Source: an unicellular cyanobacterium SU2
GTDB lineage: Bacteria > Cyanobacteriota > Cyanobacteriia > Cyanobacteriales > Microcystaceae
Direction of reading: 5' to 3'
Length of the DNA stretch: 44,902 nt
Assembly (NCBI GenBank): GCA_002110465.1
Contig: NEED01000028.1
Location: 1 to 44,902 of the forward strand
A program made the position numbers and the translations under genes. How positions within the stretch are numbered: position 1 is the stretch's first letter; each line of letters starts with the position of its first letter. Below are positions 17,103-24,638 of this stretch, piece by piece. Below the pieces are notes generated by a model. It worked only from the letters and a program-made list of their open reading frames with translations, was not told the DNA's origin and did no database searches.

Positions 17103-17277
17103 TCAGAAACGCCAAAGGAATACTAAGATTAACTAGGGGTTGATTTTGTTAACAAAGAGAATTCCTCTCTAGCTTCTGTGTGAGAAGCCCCTCGCTCGAC
17201 TGATAAGTGAGCTTTACTGACCAAAGGCAATGGCAGCCTCTATTCATTATCATTAAGAATCAATACTGTTAAAAGAT

Positions 17278-17628
17278 ATGGCAAAAGAAAAAGGACAAGG
17301 ATTTGGATTTGGGTTAGGCAAAATTAAAGAATTACAAGAAGCCTTCCAAAAAGCGCAACAAGTTCAAGCCGGAGCCCAAGAACTTCAACAGCAATTAGAG
17401 CAAATGGAGATTGAGGGTGCTTGTGAAGGAGACTTGGTTAAAGTGGTCATGAGTGGTAACCAAGAACCTCTAAGGGTTGAAATTTCACCAAATGCCATGG
17501 AAAAAGGAGCCGAAGGTCTTTCTGAATTAGTCTCAGCCGCCATGAAAGATGCTTATGCTAAGTCCACTGAGACAATGCGGACAAAAATGGAAGAACTTAC
17601 CAGTGGTTTGAATCTTCCAGGAATGTAA
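17278..17628 (+). CDS. YbaB/EbfC-family nucleoid-associated protein
   Basis: The 116-residue protein has the helix-strand-helix design of YbaB/EbfC: a Gln-rich first helix ([20 protein letters not shown]), then a beta region with [20 protein letters not shown] and a final amphipathic helix ([20 protein letters not shown]). Family members are dimeric DNA-binding proteins. A Gly/Phe-rich N-terminal start ([10 protein letters not shown]) is typical of cyanobacterial versions. It is monocistronic with a terminator at 17668-17703. Confidence 0.93.
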   Translation: MAKEKGQGFGFGLGKIKELQEAFQKAQQVQAGAQELQQQLEQMEIEGACEGDLVKVVMSGNQEPLRVEISPNAMEKGAEGLSELVSAAMKDAYAKSTETMRTKMEELTSGLNLPGM

Positions 17629-17667
17629 TTCTGAGATTTCTGGTAATTTGGCTCAACGTTAAAAGGT

Positions 17668-17703
17668 GATCGCTATTTAGTTATGGCGATCGCTTTTGTT
17701 TTT
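17668..17703 (+). terminator. rho-independent terminator of the YbaB-family gene
   Basis: GATCGCTA (17668-17675) pairs with TGGCGATC (17684-17691), one wobble, followed after two bases by TTTTGTTTTT. The stem uses a HIP1 site. Confidence 0.75.
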
Positions 17704-17724
17704 GACTGAAAAGAGACAATTCTT

Positions 17725-18519
17725 ATGGATTTACTAAGATTTAGTTGGAGTAAATTAAGTTTAATAATTCTAATTTTAACAATTACCTTATTGATAGTCG
17801 GAATCATCGCTTTTACTCAACCTCGATGGTTATTCAAGCTAATCTTAAAAATTGCCCCAGGCGTTCACTATTTTGCTCAAACAGATCAACCCTTGGTTGC
17901 AATTACCATTGATGATGGACTTGATGCTACAACTACTCCCAAAATTCTCGACACCTTAGCGAAACATCACGCTTACGCTACTTTTTTTGTAATTAGTGAA
18001 CGAACTCAAGGAAATGAAGCAATCATTTCGAGACTTATTCAAAATGGTCATGAAATTGGCAATCATATGGTCAGAGATGAAAAAAGTATTAACCTGGAAA
18101 TAAATAAATTTGAAAAACAATTTTTAGAGGCTCATTCAACCCTTACCAAGTTACTAGAAAATAATAATCAGCAATCGATAAATAATAAATTTAATCGAAT
18201 TAACTGGTTTCGTCCTGGGGGGGGTTGGTACAATTCCCAGATGATCAATGTTGTTAAAGAACACCAATATCAAATAGCATTAGGGTCAATTTTTCCCTAT
18301 GATACTCATATTTCTTCCTCTAAGTTCGCCGCTAGCCAAATTTTATTCAATTTACGTCCTGGGGCTATTATTGTTCTTCATGATAGTTCTAGAAATGGAC
18401 AATCAGGAGAATGGGGAGAACGCACAAACTCAACTTTAAATTTTATTCTACCTGAAATAAAACGCAGAGGATATCAAACAGTAACATTGTCTGAAATGTT
18501 CAAGTTAAATGGTAACTAA
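17725..18519 (+). CDS. membrane-anchored polysaccharide deacetylase (CE4/NodB fold)
   Basis: The product (264 residues) has one N-terminal membrane helix (about 11-32) and a NodB domain. Motif 1 is ITIDDGLD (catalytic and metal Asp). Motif 2 is GHEIGNHMVRDEKS, where the first metal His is kept but the position of the second His of the usual H-[ST]-x-x-H holds Asp. Motif 3 is FRPGGGWYN and motif 5 is IIVLHDSS. An NHxxxDE-type motif 2 appears in a distinct CE4 subgroup, so the enzyme may still be active with a modified metal site or substrate. The likely role is deacetylation of an envelope glycan on the periplasmic side. It precedes a secreted glycoside hydrolase. Confidence 0.85.
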   Translation: MDLLRFSWSKLSLIILILTITLLIVGIIAFTQPRWLFKLILKIAPGVHYFAQTDQPLVAITIDDGLDATTTPKILDTLAKHHAYATFFVISERTQGNEAIISRLIQNGHEIGNHMVRDEKSINLEINKFEKQFLEAHSTLTKLLENNNQQSINNKFNRINWFRPGGGWYNSQMINVVKEHQYQIALGSIFPYDTHISSSKFAASQILFNLRPGAIIVLHDSSRNGQSGEWGERTNSTLNFILPEIKRRGYQTVTLSEMFKLNGN

Positions 18520-18674
18520 GGGAGGGTTAGTTAATTAATAATCAAAAAATTTTTTCTGGTTATTACAGCTAACTTTAAGTATCTTTAGGGACGTGAGTCC
18601 TATCAAAGGAAATTTACGGATAACTGACAAAAAGTTTGAAGTCTCAAACCCCTATTATATCCTTAAAAAAAGAA

Positions 18675-18703
18675 TAACTCCTAACTCAGGTTTTAGGGAG
18701 TTA
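18675..18703. repeat. inverted repeat upstream of the GHL10 gene
   Basis: TAACTCCTAA pairs with TTAGGGAGTTA (one bulged G). It lies in the 258-base spacer 155 bases after the deacetylase stop and about 75 bases before the next ATG, with no T-run. It may be the end of the deacetylase transcript or part of a 5' leader. Confidence 0.4.
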
Positions 18704-18777
18704 GCATCTTATTCTAAGCCTCGCTACACTATAAAAAGACTTTCTCTTACTCGGTGAGTTGTTATTAGTATTTAGTT

Positions 18778-20403
18778 ATGAAATGGCTTATTTTTAGGAA
18801 AAAGTGGCAACATTTTTGTAGATATAGATTTATCAAACTTTTTTTAGCAGCATTGTTCAGTATTATATTAATTAATCATCCAATATTGGCTTTTTACTAC
18901 CCTAAACCAGAAATTAGAGGGGTTTGGTTAACCACCAATGACACCAACACCATGCTTGATCAACCCAAATTAGAAGCGGCGATCGCCCAACTGTCCCGCC
19001 TCAATTTTAATACCCTTTATCCTGTAGTCTGGAATTCTGGTTACGCCCTATATCCTAGTCAGATCGCCAAAAAAGCAGAAATTCAACCGTTTGTCCCCAA
19101 AGGGTTACAAGGACAAGATCCCTTGACAGACTTAATTAGTAAAGCCCATAGTCAAGAACTATTGGTACTTCCTTGGTTTGAATTTGGGTTTATGGCACCA
19201 CCTACCTCAGAATTAGCCCTTAAACATCCTCAATGGATTACCCAAAAAAGAGATGGAAGCCAAACAACAATTAGTGCAGCCGGACAGGTAGTTTGGTTAA
19301 ACCCTTTCCGCCCTGAAGTTCAACAATTTATTACTTCTTTAGTTTTGGAAGTAATGGACCTATATGATGTAGATGGTATTCAATTTGATGACCATTTAAG
19401 TTTACCCAGTGAATTAGGATATGATGCTTATACTATTAATTTATATAAGCAGGAAACTGGCAAGGAACCCCCAGTCAATCATCAGGACAAAGACTGGTTA
19501 AAATGGCGGGCTGATAAATTAACTGCCTATGTTGCTAAACTAAGTCAAGCGATTAAATCAAAAAAAAGTAATGCTATATTTTCTGTCTCTCCTAACCCCT
19601 ATGATACAGCTTATATGGGTCATTTACAAGATTGGTTAACTTGGGTTGAAAAAGATTTAATTGATGAAGTAATTGTCCAAGTATATCGACCCACCTTAGA
19701 AAGTTTTATTAGTCAATTGAAACGTCCAGAAATTCAAAAAGTACGACAAAAAATTCCTACGGGAGTTGGTATCTTAACAGGATTAAGAAATCGGCAGATT
19801 GAGATAGAATTTATTGAAGAAAAAGTCTTAGCAGCTAAGAAATACGGACTAGGAGTTTCCTTCTTTTTTTATGATAGTCTTTGGAATTATGCTCCTGAAT
19901 CTGTTTCAGAAAGACAGGCAAAATTTCTCGCCCTTTTTCCCTATCGAGCAGAACGAGAGTTAGAAAGTCCTAAAGTCCCAGAAAAGATCATCCCAGAAAA
20001 TCAACCTGAACCAATGGACTTAATGGAAAATAGTCCCTCTGAAGAAAAGTTTGAACCCACTGAAACAACGATAGAAAATCTAATTCCTATAGAGCAATTT
20101 GACCTCAATGAACCGATAGAAACTTCTCGTCCTGGAGAATTTTTTGAACCTTCTGAACCTACCAAACCGATTGAAAATTCCCCTTCTATAGACACCTTCA
20201 AAACCAATACACCGAGAGAAAACGATACTCCTAATAGTAGTTTTGAACCGACTGCACCCCTTGCAAATGATAGCTCTCTTGACACATTTAAACCTTATAA
20301 ACCAAGAGAAAATACAGCCTCTCCAGTAACTTCTGAACCAACTGAAACAGCCGAACCTTATCCCTATGCAGAAGATGGAATTCCCATTCCCGTTTCTTGG
20401 TAA
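18778..20403 (+). CDS. secreted GHL10-family glycoside hydrolase with Pro/Glu-rich tail
   Basis: The 541-residue protein has a signal or anchor segment (about 17-38), then a GHL10 (DUF187-type) TIM-barrel domain beginning PEIRGVWLTTNDT. Diagnostic pieces are FNTLYPVVWNSGYALYPS, LVLPWFEFGF, WLNPFRPEVQQF and YDVDGIQFDDHLSLP near residue 198. Residues from about 388 on form a low-complexity tail rich in Glu, Pro, Thr and Ser, made of diverged FEPTEP-, PIENSPS- and LDTFKP-like units. Such tails usually act as spacers across the wall. The family is linked to peptidoglycan or exopolysaccharide cleavage; the bond cut here is not known. Gene order after a polysaccharide deacetylase supports a wall-glycan role. 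Confidence 0.85.
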   Translation: MKWLIFRKKWQHFCRYRFIKLFLAALFSIILINHPILAFYYPKPEIRGVWLTTNDTNTMLDQPKLEAAIAQLSRLNFNTLYPVVWNSGYALYPSQIAKKAEIQPFVPKGLQGQDPLTDLISKAHSQELLVLPWFEFGFMAPPTSELALKHPQWITQKRDGSQTTISAAGQVVWLNPFRPEVQQFITSLVLEVMDLYDVDGIQFDDHLSLPSELGYDAYTINLYKQETGKEPPVNHQDKDWLKWRADKLTAYVAKLSQAIKSKKSNAIFSVSPNPYDTAYMGHLQDWLTWVEKDLIDEVIVQVYRPTLESFISQLKRPEIQKVRQKIPTGVGILTGLRNRQIEIEFIEEKVLAAKKYGLGVSFFFYDSLWNYAPESVSERQAKFLALFPYRAERELESPKVPEKIIPENQPEPMDLMENSPSEEKFEPTETTIENLIPIEQFDLNEPIETSRPGEFFEPSEPTKPIENSPSIDTFKTNTPRENDTPNSSFEPTAPLANDSSLDTFKPYKPRENTASPVTSEPTETAEPYPYAEDGIPIPVSW

Positions 20404-20425
20404 ACCTCAATTATAAATTAGCTGA

Positions 20426-20653
20426 TTAAAAAATTGCATCAGTTGTCAATACAAGATCAGGAAAAACTTTTGACTCTATAGACTGTCCCGTAACAAATCA
20501 TTATAGTTGATACTCATCATCAACCATTTGACATATAGTAATAGTAATTTGTTTGGGTTTACCAGGATAACGAACAGCACCTAAAGCTCGAAAATAAACA
20601 ATCCAATATTCAGGAATTCCCATTGCTTCATATTCAATAATCGGAAATATGGA
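20426..20653 (-). pseudogene. remnant of a Uma2-family (DUF820) nuclease gene
   Basis: Read on the minus strand, 50 codons encode IIEYEAMGIPEYWIVYFRAL, then ALGAVRYPGKPKQ and MVDDEYQL. Two in-frame stops (20498-20503, TAA TGA) follow, and 23 more in-frame codons encode FVTGQSIESKVFPDLVLTTD, ending AIF and TAA. Together these match the C-terminal part of Uma2-family PD-(D/E)XK proteins, which multiply heavily in cyanobacteria. The N-terminal catalytic region is missing, so this is a decayed fragment. It fills most of the 375-base gap between the GHL10 gene and the small gene at 20779. Confidence 0.75.
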
Positions 20654-20704
20654 TTATCTACAATTCAATCTCTTAAAATCTTATTTTAGATTTCTAAAAT
20701 TCTC

Positions 20705-20733
20705 TTGAATTATTGGGTTGAGGGAGTTATACT
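20705..20733 (+). promoter_or_regulatory. predicted promoter of the small gene at 20779
   Basis: TTGAAT (20705-20710) and TATACT (20728-20733) are separated by exactly 17 bases and match sigma-70-type -35 and -10 boxes at 4/6 and 5/6. The expected transcript would start near 20740, about 40 bases before the ATG. Confidence 0.5.
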
Positions 20734-20778
20734 GAGACTGCTTGTTGAAAATCTGAAAAAATCTAAGGAAATACAACA

Positions 20779-21060
20779 ATGGCTATCAATGTATCAACAT
20801 TTGAATTGTTAGTTAAGCCAATTGCTCCAAGAAGTCCGATTCCTCTTCCATTCCAAGGAGTAGCAAGGCGAGTAGTTCAAGGCTATTTTTTAACAATTAC
20901 TAATCCTATTGATAGTTTTTCTGAAGAGAATCAAGTAAATCAATTAAGTAGTTTAGTCGCTAATCTTGGACAAGTTGAACCAAGTGCTGAGAATTTAACT
21001 CAACTGTCTGATTTATTAGGTCAAATGAATATACCGATAGTTATGCAACCTCGACAATAA
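20779..21060 (+). CDS. small protein, unknown function
   Basis: The 93-residue product has no signal peptide or membrane helix and no cysteine. The N-terminal third is rich in Pro and basic residues (KPIAPRSPIPLPFQGVARRV), the middle is FLTITNPIDSF, and the rest is polar with Gln/Asn/Leu repeats (NQLSSLVANL, LTQLSDLLGQM). I do not recognise it. The start is backed by AAGGA 10 bases upstream of ATG and by a promoter-like sequence at 20705-20733. It lies between a dead Uma2 gene and the CBS-CP12 gene. Confidence 0.6.
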   Translation: MAINVSTFELLVKPIAPRSPIPLPFQGVARRVVQGYFLTITNPIDSFSEENQVNQLSSLVANLGQVEPSAENLTQLSDLLGQMNIPIVMQPRQ

Positions 21061-21164
21061 TGCATTGAAAAAAAAGAAGGTCGTCAAGGGCGTTCGGTGG
21101 TTGATTTTTTCGAGCAGTCCTTGAGGGCTAAAGTTGAAACTGGTGGTTTATAATTTAAATTATT

Positions 21165-21791
21165 ATGATGAAAGTCTCTGATATAATGACGACTGATGTA
21201 ATTACAATTAATAGTTTTGCGACTGTCTCCCAAGCAGTTAAATTAATGCAAGAACAAGGACTACTTACCTTAATTGTAAATCGTCGTCATCCCCAAGATG
21301 CCTACGGGATAATTACTGAAACCGATATTATCAATAAAGTTGTTGCTTTTGGGAAAGATCCTAAAAAGGTTCGAGTTTATGAGATAATGACCAAACCTTG
21401 TATTGTGGTTAATCCAGACTTAGGAATAGAATATGTAGCCAAGTTGTTTAGTAATAGTGGCATTCGTTGCGCTCCTGTCATTAAAGGTGAACTAATTGGG
21501 ATTGTTTCATCCACAGATATTTTAAATAAAGGTGATTTTATTCACCATCCACAACAAGAGTTTTTTTCTCAAGAAATTGAGCGATATGTGACTGAAGCTC
21601 GGAGTATTTGTGAAGAACTTGGCTATGATTCCCAGCCTTGCAAAAATGCTTGGAAACTGGTCGAAGAAATTCAGGCAGAAGCAGCACATCAAACAGGAGA
21701 AAAGCCTGATAAAACAGCCTTAGAAGAATATCTTGAAGAATATCCAGAAGCCAAAGAAACGTTGATGTTAGAGAATTGGTGTAGTGGTTAA
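21165..21791 (+). CDS. CBS-domain-pair protein fused to a CP12 domain
   Basis: The 208-residue protein has two CBS motifs (about 5-60, VSDIMTTDVITI...YGIITETDII, and 72-122, VYEIMTKPCIVV...GIVSSTDIL), which in other proteins bind adenine nucleotides. From about residue 140 comes a CP12 domain: Cys149 and Cys159 of the N-terminal pair and the core NAWKLVEEIQAEAAHQ. Free CP12 clamps Gap2 and phosphoribulokinase in the dark using a second, C-terminal cysteine pair. Here those positions read EEYLEEYPEAKETL, so that pair is gone, as in described CBS-CP12 fusions. I infer an energy-status sensor acting on a Calvin-cycle partner. Met1-Met2 leaves 21168 as an equal start. Confidence 0.92.
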   Translation: MMKVSDIMTTDVITINSFATVSQAVKLMQEQGLLTLIVNRRHPQDAYGIITETDIINKVVAFGKDPKKVRVYEIMTKPCIVVNPDLGIEYVAKLFSNSGIRCAPVIKGELIGIVSSTDILNKGDFIHHPQQEFFSQEIERYVTEARSICEELGYDSQPCKNAWKLVEEIQAEAAHQTGEKPDKTALEEYLEEYPEAKETLMLENWCSG

Positions 21792-21798
21792 GTCAAAG

Positions 21799-22034
21799 GA
21801 TTGCAGATTGCCGATTGTAGATTGTAGATTGTAGATTGTACCCACGACTGAAGTACCTGGGCTTGGGAGGGTTGATTGTAGATTTAAGACGGGCGGCTTA
21901 AAGATCGGAAATAATTCCGACCCCGCGCCCTCATTTATTGTTGATTGTTGAGGGAAGATTTTAGATTTACCAATGCCGAAATAAATGGCTTGTTCTCATT
22001 CAATCTGAAATCTGCAATCTACATTCTCCAATCT
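21799..22034. repeat. heptamer-based inverted-repeat element
   Basis: The left end (21799-21840) is six perfect-phase heptamers of GATTGNN, four of them GATTGTA. The right end (about 22001-22034) carries the same words inverted (CAATCT, TGCAATCTAC, TCCAATC). Between them are a perfect hairpin (TCGGAA/TTCCGA near 21904) and no coding frame. It looks like a miniature or satellite element. A further hairpin ATTCCCT/AGGGAAT follows at 22042-22075. The stretch to 22112 has no other gene signal. Confidence 0.6.
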
Positions 22035-22112
22035 TTCTGTCATTCCCTTGTTACTTTTTTGTTTTTTTAGGGAATAATCATAGTAATCTTCGACAGAATA
22101 GGGGGAAAATAA

Positions 22113-22199
22113 ATGAGGCTTAACAACTTTAGTGTTGGTAGCCTCGAAGATAACGAACTAGAAAGCGGTTATGTAGAATTAATCCACAAATTGTCTTAA
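22113..22199 (+). CDS. possible 28-residue small protein
   Basis: ATG 22113 is preceded by AGGGGG with good spacing and opens 28 codons ending at TAA 22197. The peptide MRLNNFSVGSLEDNELESGY continues VELIHKLS and is acidic and polar, with no membrane helix. The sequence looks protein-like, but it could equally be the truncated 5' end of a former longer gene. It lies between a repeat element and a convergent minus-strand gene. Confidence 0.3.
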   Translation: MRLNNFSVGSLEDNELESGYVELIHKLS

Positions 22200-22220
22200 G
22201 ATTTAGTGAACAAAAAGCTT

Positions 22221-22526
22221 CTAAGGGACTAAGGGAACAAAAGTTTTTAACATTTTTCTGACCTTCAATAAAAAGATGATGTGTTGTAATTGAGAGTTGA
22301 GTTCGGGGGGGTAGGGACTTTCTGCTAATTCTGCCTTAACTTGAGCATATTCTTCAGCAGTTAGGGGTTCTCCATTGATAGGCGATCGCCCCTCAGTAAT
22401 AATTTCTGTCCGCAAAACTTCTTCAGGAATATCTTCAGGAGGCGGTAAAGTAACCCCTAAGTTTGTTCCTAACACTAATCCCACCAAATTAATAGAGATT
22501 GACCATTTTAATCGAGAAAAATTCAT
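22221..22526 (-). CDS. small exported or membrane-tethered protein, unknown function
   Basis: The 101-residue product starts with a basic-then-hydrophobic segment (RLKWSISINLVGLVLGTNLG), a likely signal peptide or anchor, then a Pro/Glu-rich stretch with EDIPEEVLRTEIITEGRSPI, a segment GEPLTAEEYAQVKAELAES and a hydrophobic C-terminal helix. I know similar unnamed cyanobacterial proteins but no function. It begins 14 bases after the stop of the GST gene on the same strand, so they probably share a transcript. Confidence 0.65.
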   Translation of the reverse strand: MNFSRLKWSISINLVGLVLGTNLGVTLPPPEDIPEEVLRTEIITEGRSPINGEPLTAEEYAQVKAELAESPYPPELNSQLQHIIFLLKVRKMLKTFVPLVP

Positions 22527-22540
22527 GGGAACTTCTTCAA

Positions 22541-23209
22541 TTACTGTAACCCTGGAGGCAATTTTTCCCCACAGATTTTATGAATTGTAACAATTTTTTC
22601 AAATAACCAGGGATAATGCTGACGATATTCAGGAATTAAACTTAAAGGACTGAGTAATGCTGCTGCGGCTAAATCAGCAACACTTAAGCGATCGCCGACT
22701 AAATAGGGTTTATTTTGCCAACAAGATAAGATATCCATCGCATTTTTTAAGCGTTCTGAAGCTAAAGCCACGGTAGCTGAATTAATTCCATATTGACGGC
22801 GTACAATATTAATCACTAATTGACTAGAAAATGAAGGATCAATTGATTTTCCTTCCCCTGCACGAAAATGATAGTAAACAAAACGGGTAGCCGTCCCAAT
22901 GCTTTCATCCAACCAATCTTCTAATAACCAAGCTTGGGTTTGTTGGGTTCTATCCGGTAACAATAACGGGGGATCATTTTGATAGGTTTCAAGATAGTTA
23001 AAAATGCGGGTAGAATCGGCGATCGCTTCGGGTTCCCCTTCTTTTTGAGGTAACAAAACCGGAACTGTGGTTAATCCGGTCAGGGGTTTTAGTTTCAAAA
23101 TATGTAACCCTGGCGTAAGATTTTCCACCTGATAGGGAATTCTTTTGTATCCCAAGGCTAATCGAGCTTTGCGGCAATAATGAGACGTGCTAAATTGTAA
23201 CAATAACAT
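22541..23209 (-). CDS. glutathione S-transferase family protein
   Basis: The 222-residue protein has an N-terminal thioredoxin-like domain with STSHYCRKARLALGYKRIP (Ser/Tyr/Cys at the glutathione-activating position), the cis-proline region TTVPVLL and the glutathione-contact ADSTRIFNYLE. The C-terminal helical domain has the structural motif YLVGDRLSVADLAAAALL, including the conserved N-cap box aspartate. Substrates are unknown; cyanobacterial GSTs conjugate or reduce peroxides and xenobiotics. It is cotranscribed with the small gene downstream. Confidence 0.9.
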   Translation of the reverse strand: MLLLQFSTSHYCRKARLALGYKRIPYQVENLTPGLHILKLKPLTGLTTVPVLLPQKEGEPEAIADSTRIFNYLETYQNDPPLLLPDRTQQTQAWLLEDWLDESIGTATRFVYYHFRAGEGKSIDPSFSSQLVINIVRRQYGINSATVALASERLKNAMDILSCWQNKPYLVGDRLSVADLAAAALLSPLSLIPEYRQHYPWLFEKIVTIHKICGEKLPPGLQ

Positions 23210-23306
23210 CAGGAAAATAAGACTGTATCGGGATAAACGTGAGTTTGACGAAAGAGAATTTATGGATAACTCCGACCTCCGACCTCACGTTGGAGAATGC
23301 CACCGG

Positions 23307-23864
23307 TTAGCTTCTCAAAGGTTTATCATTTTGAGCAGACTTATGTGGCGATGTCATCAAAGATACTCCGAGTATTTGAGACAGCCAAACCTCAAAGTTA
23401 TGGATAGGATAGGAGCGAGCCGCCACCGCAGCATCTACCATCGGCTCAACCAGGATTGTAAACATTCCTAGACGATTACCTGCTAGAACATCAGTAAACA
23501 GGCGATCGCCTACCATAGCCACATCACTTACGGGAAGTTCCATTGCCTGGACAGCTTGCCGTAGCTTTCGTCGAGAAGGCTTTACTGCTCCCAAGAGATA
23601 GGGCAAGGTTAAAGTATTAGCAATGCTCCCAATGCGACTTTCACTGACATTATTACTGACCAACCAAATGGGGGTCACTTGTCGAATTGTGTCTACCCAC
23701 TGCTGAAGATCTTCAGAGACTTCACTTTTTTTGAGGGGAACTAAGGTTTCGTCTACATCCAAGACTAATCCTTTAATCTGGTGATGGGAGAGAATTGCCG
23801 GCGTTAAACCAAGAATGGTATCGCCCAAAACTAAATCAGGCTGTAAGAGTTTTGTCTTGGACAT
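23307..23864 (-). CDS. YqeG-family HAD IIIA-type phosphatase
   Basis: The 185-residue enzyme carries the HAD motifs LDVDETLVPL (nucleophile and acid/base Asp), WLVSNN (motif II), VKPSRR (motif III Lys) and GDRLFTDVLAGNRLGM (motif IV). It matches the YqeG family, related to phosphatidylglycerophosphate phosphatases (GEP4 in yeast), so phosphatidylglycerol synthesis is a plausible role, which would matter for thylakoids. The start is ATG 23864. It lies 42 bases downstream of the methyltransferase gene on the same strand. Confidence 0.88.
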   Translation of the reverse strand: MSKTKLLQPDLVLGDTILGLTPAILSHHQIKGLVLDVDETLVPLKKSEVSEDLQQWVDTIRQVTPIWLVSNNVSESRIGSIANTLTLPYLLGAVKPSRRKLRQAVQAMELPVSDVAMVGDRLFTDVLAGNRLGMFTILVEPMVDAAVAARSYPIHNFEVWLSQILGVSLMTSPHKSAQNDKPLRS

Positions 23865-23906
23865 TAGATTTCAATTATTCAGATAATGGGGAACCTACTG
23901 TTAATA

Positions 23907-24530
23907 TTATTTCTTAGCCTGAATGACTTGCAAACTTCCCCCAGCATAAAGTTTTTGTTGACAATCTTGAAACCCGACTGAGGTTAACTTCTCAACTAAA
24001 TCTGTTTCTAATAATTTCCAGGCGGTCTTTGTTTCAAAAAGCCAGATAAAAACGGCTAAAGATGGCCAAAATAAACCATTAGTAGGCTTATGTAGATCAA
24101 TTAAAGTAAAAACTCCCCCAGGCTTAAGAACACGATACACTTCTTCGATAATTTGTTCAAGTTGCTCCGTTTCCATTTCGTGGAGAGCAACGCTCGTATG
24201 AACTAGATCAAATTTTCCCTCAGACAAGGGGATATTTTCGGCCAACCCTTCTACATACTCAGCTTGGGGAACTGCTTGAACCGCACGATCTAGGGCAACT
24301 GAAGAAGCATCAAGTCCGATAACTCGTTGGGACTGTTCTACTAAAAAGCGAGTGGTTTGTCCTCCCCCACAGCATAAATCTAAAATTTCAGTATCTGACG
24401 TAATCTTAATTCCTTGTAAAGCCAGATGACGAAATCGCTTCTCTCCTCCCACACTTAACGACGCTAACCAAGAGATAGTGTTATACAACCAGGGGTACTG
24501 ATAACTCCAAGTTCTTAAAATAGTGGCCAA
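23907..24530 (-). CDS. class I SAM-dependent methyltransferase (UbiE-like fold)
   Basis: The 207-residue protein has motif I ILDLCCGGGQTTRFL, the acidic end of strand 2 in VIGLDASSVALDRA, VEGLAENIPLSEGKFDLVHT, and the post-motif ALHEMETEQL...VYRVLKPGGVFTLIDLH. It resembles the methyltransferases near ubiE/menG, but the acceptor cannot be read. It lies divergently from hemH and upstream of the yqeG-type gene. Confidence 0.82.
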   Translation of the reverse strand: MATILRTWSYQYPWLYNTISWLASLSVGGEKRFRHLALQGIKITSDTEILDLCCGGGQTTRFLVEQSQRVIGLDASSVALDRAVQAVPQAEYVEGLAENIPLSEGKFDLVHTSVALHEMETEQLEQIIEEVYRVLKPGGVFTLIDLHKPTNGLFWPSLAVFIWLFETKTAWKLLETDLVEKLTSVGFQDCQQKLYAGGSLQVIQAKK

Positions 24531-24638
24531 TTTTTTACCTCCATCAATTATGTGTATTCTGTTACTAGCTCCAAGAGTGAACCCATATATTGTTAAACTT
24601 GGTAAAGAATCTGAAAATATTATTTATCTGTTAAAACT

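Noticed and set aside
20001-20285. 94-codon minus-strand frame rich in Ser and Gly
   Set aside because: It is the complement of the low-complexity Glu/Pro/Thr tail of the GHL10 protein.
21799-21840. Heptamer array considered as a CRISPR
   Set aside because: Units are 7 bp with no spacers and no cas gene nearby.
23187-23471. 94-codon plus-strand frame between the GST and YqeG-type genes
   Set aside because: It covers the end of the YqeG-type gene in antisense and has no recognisable domain.
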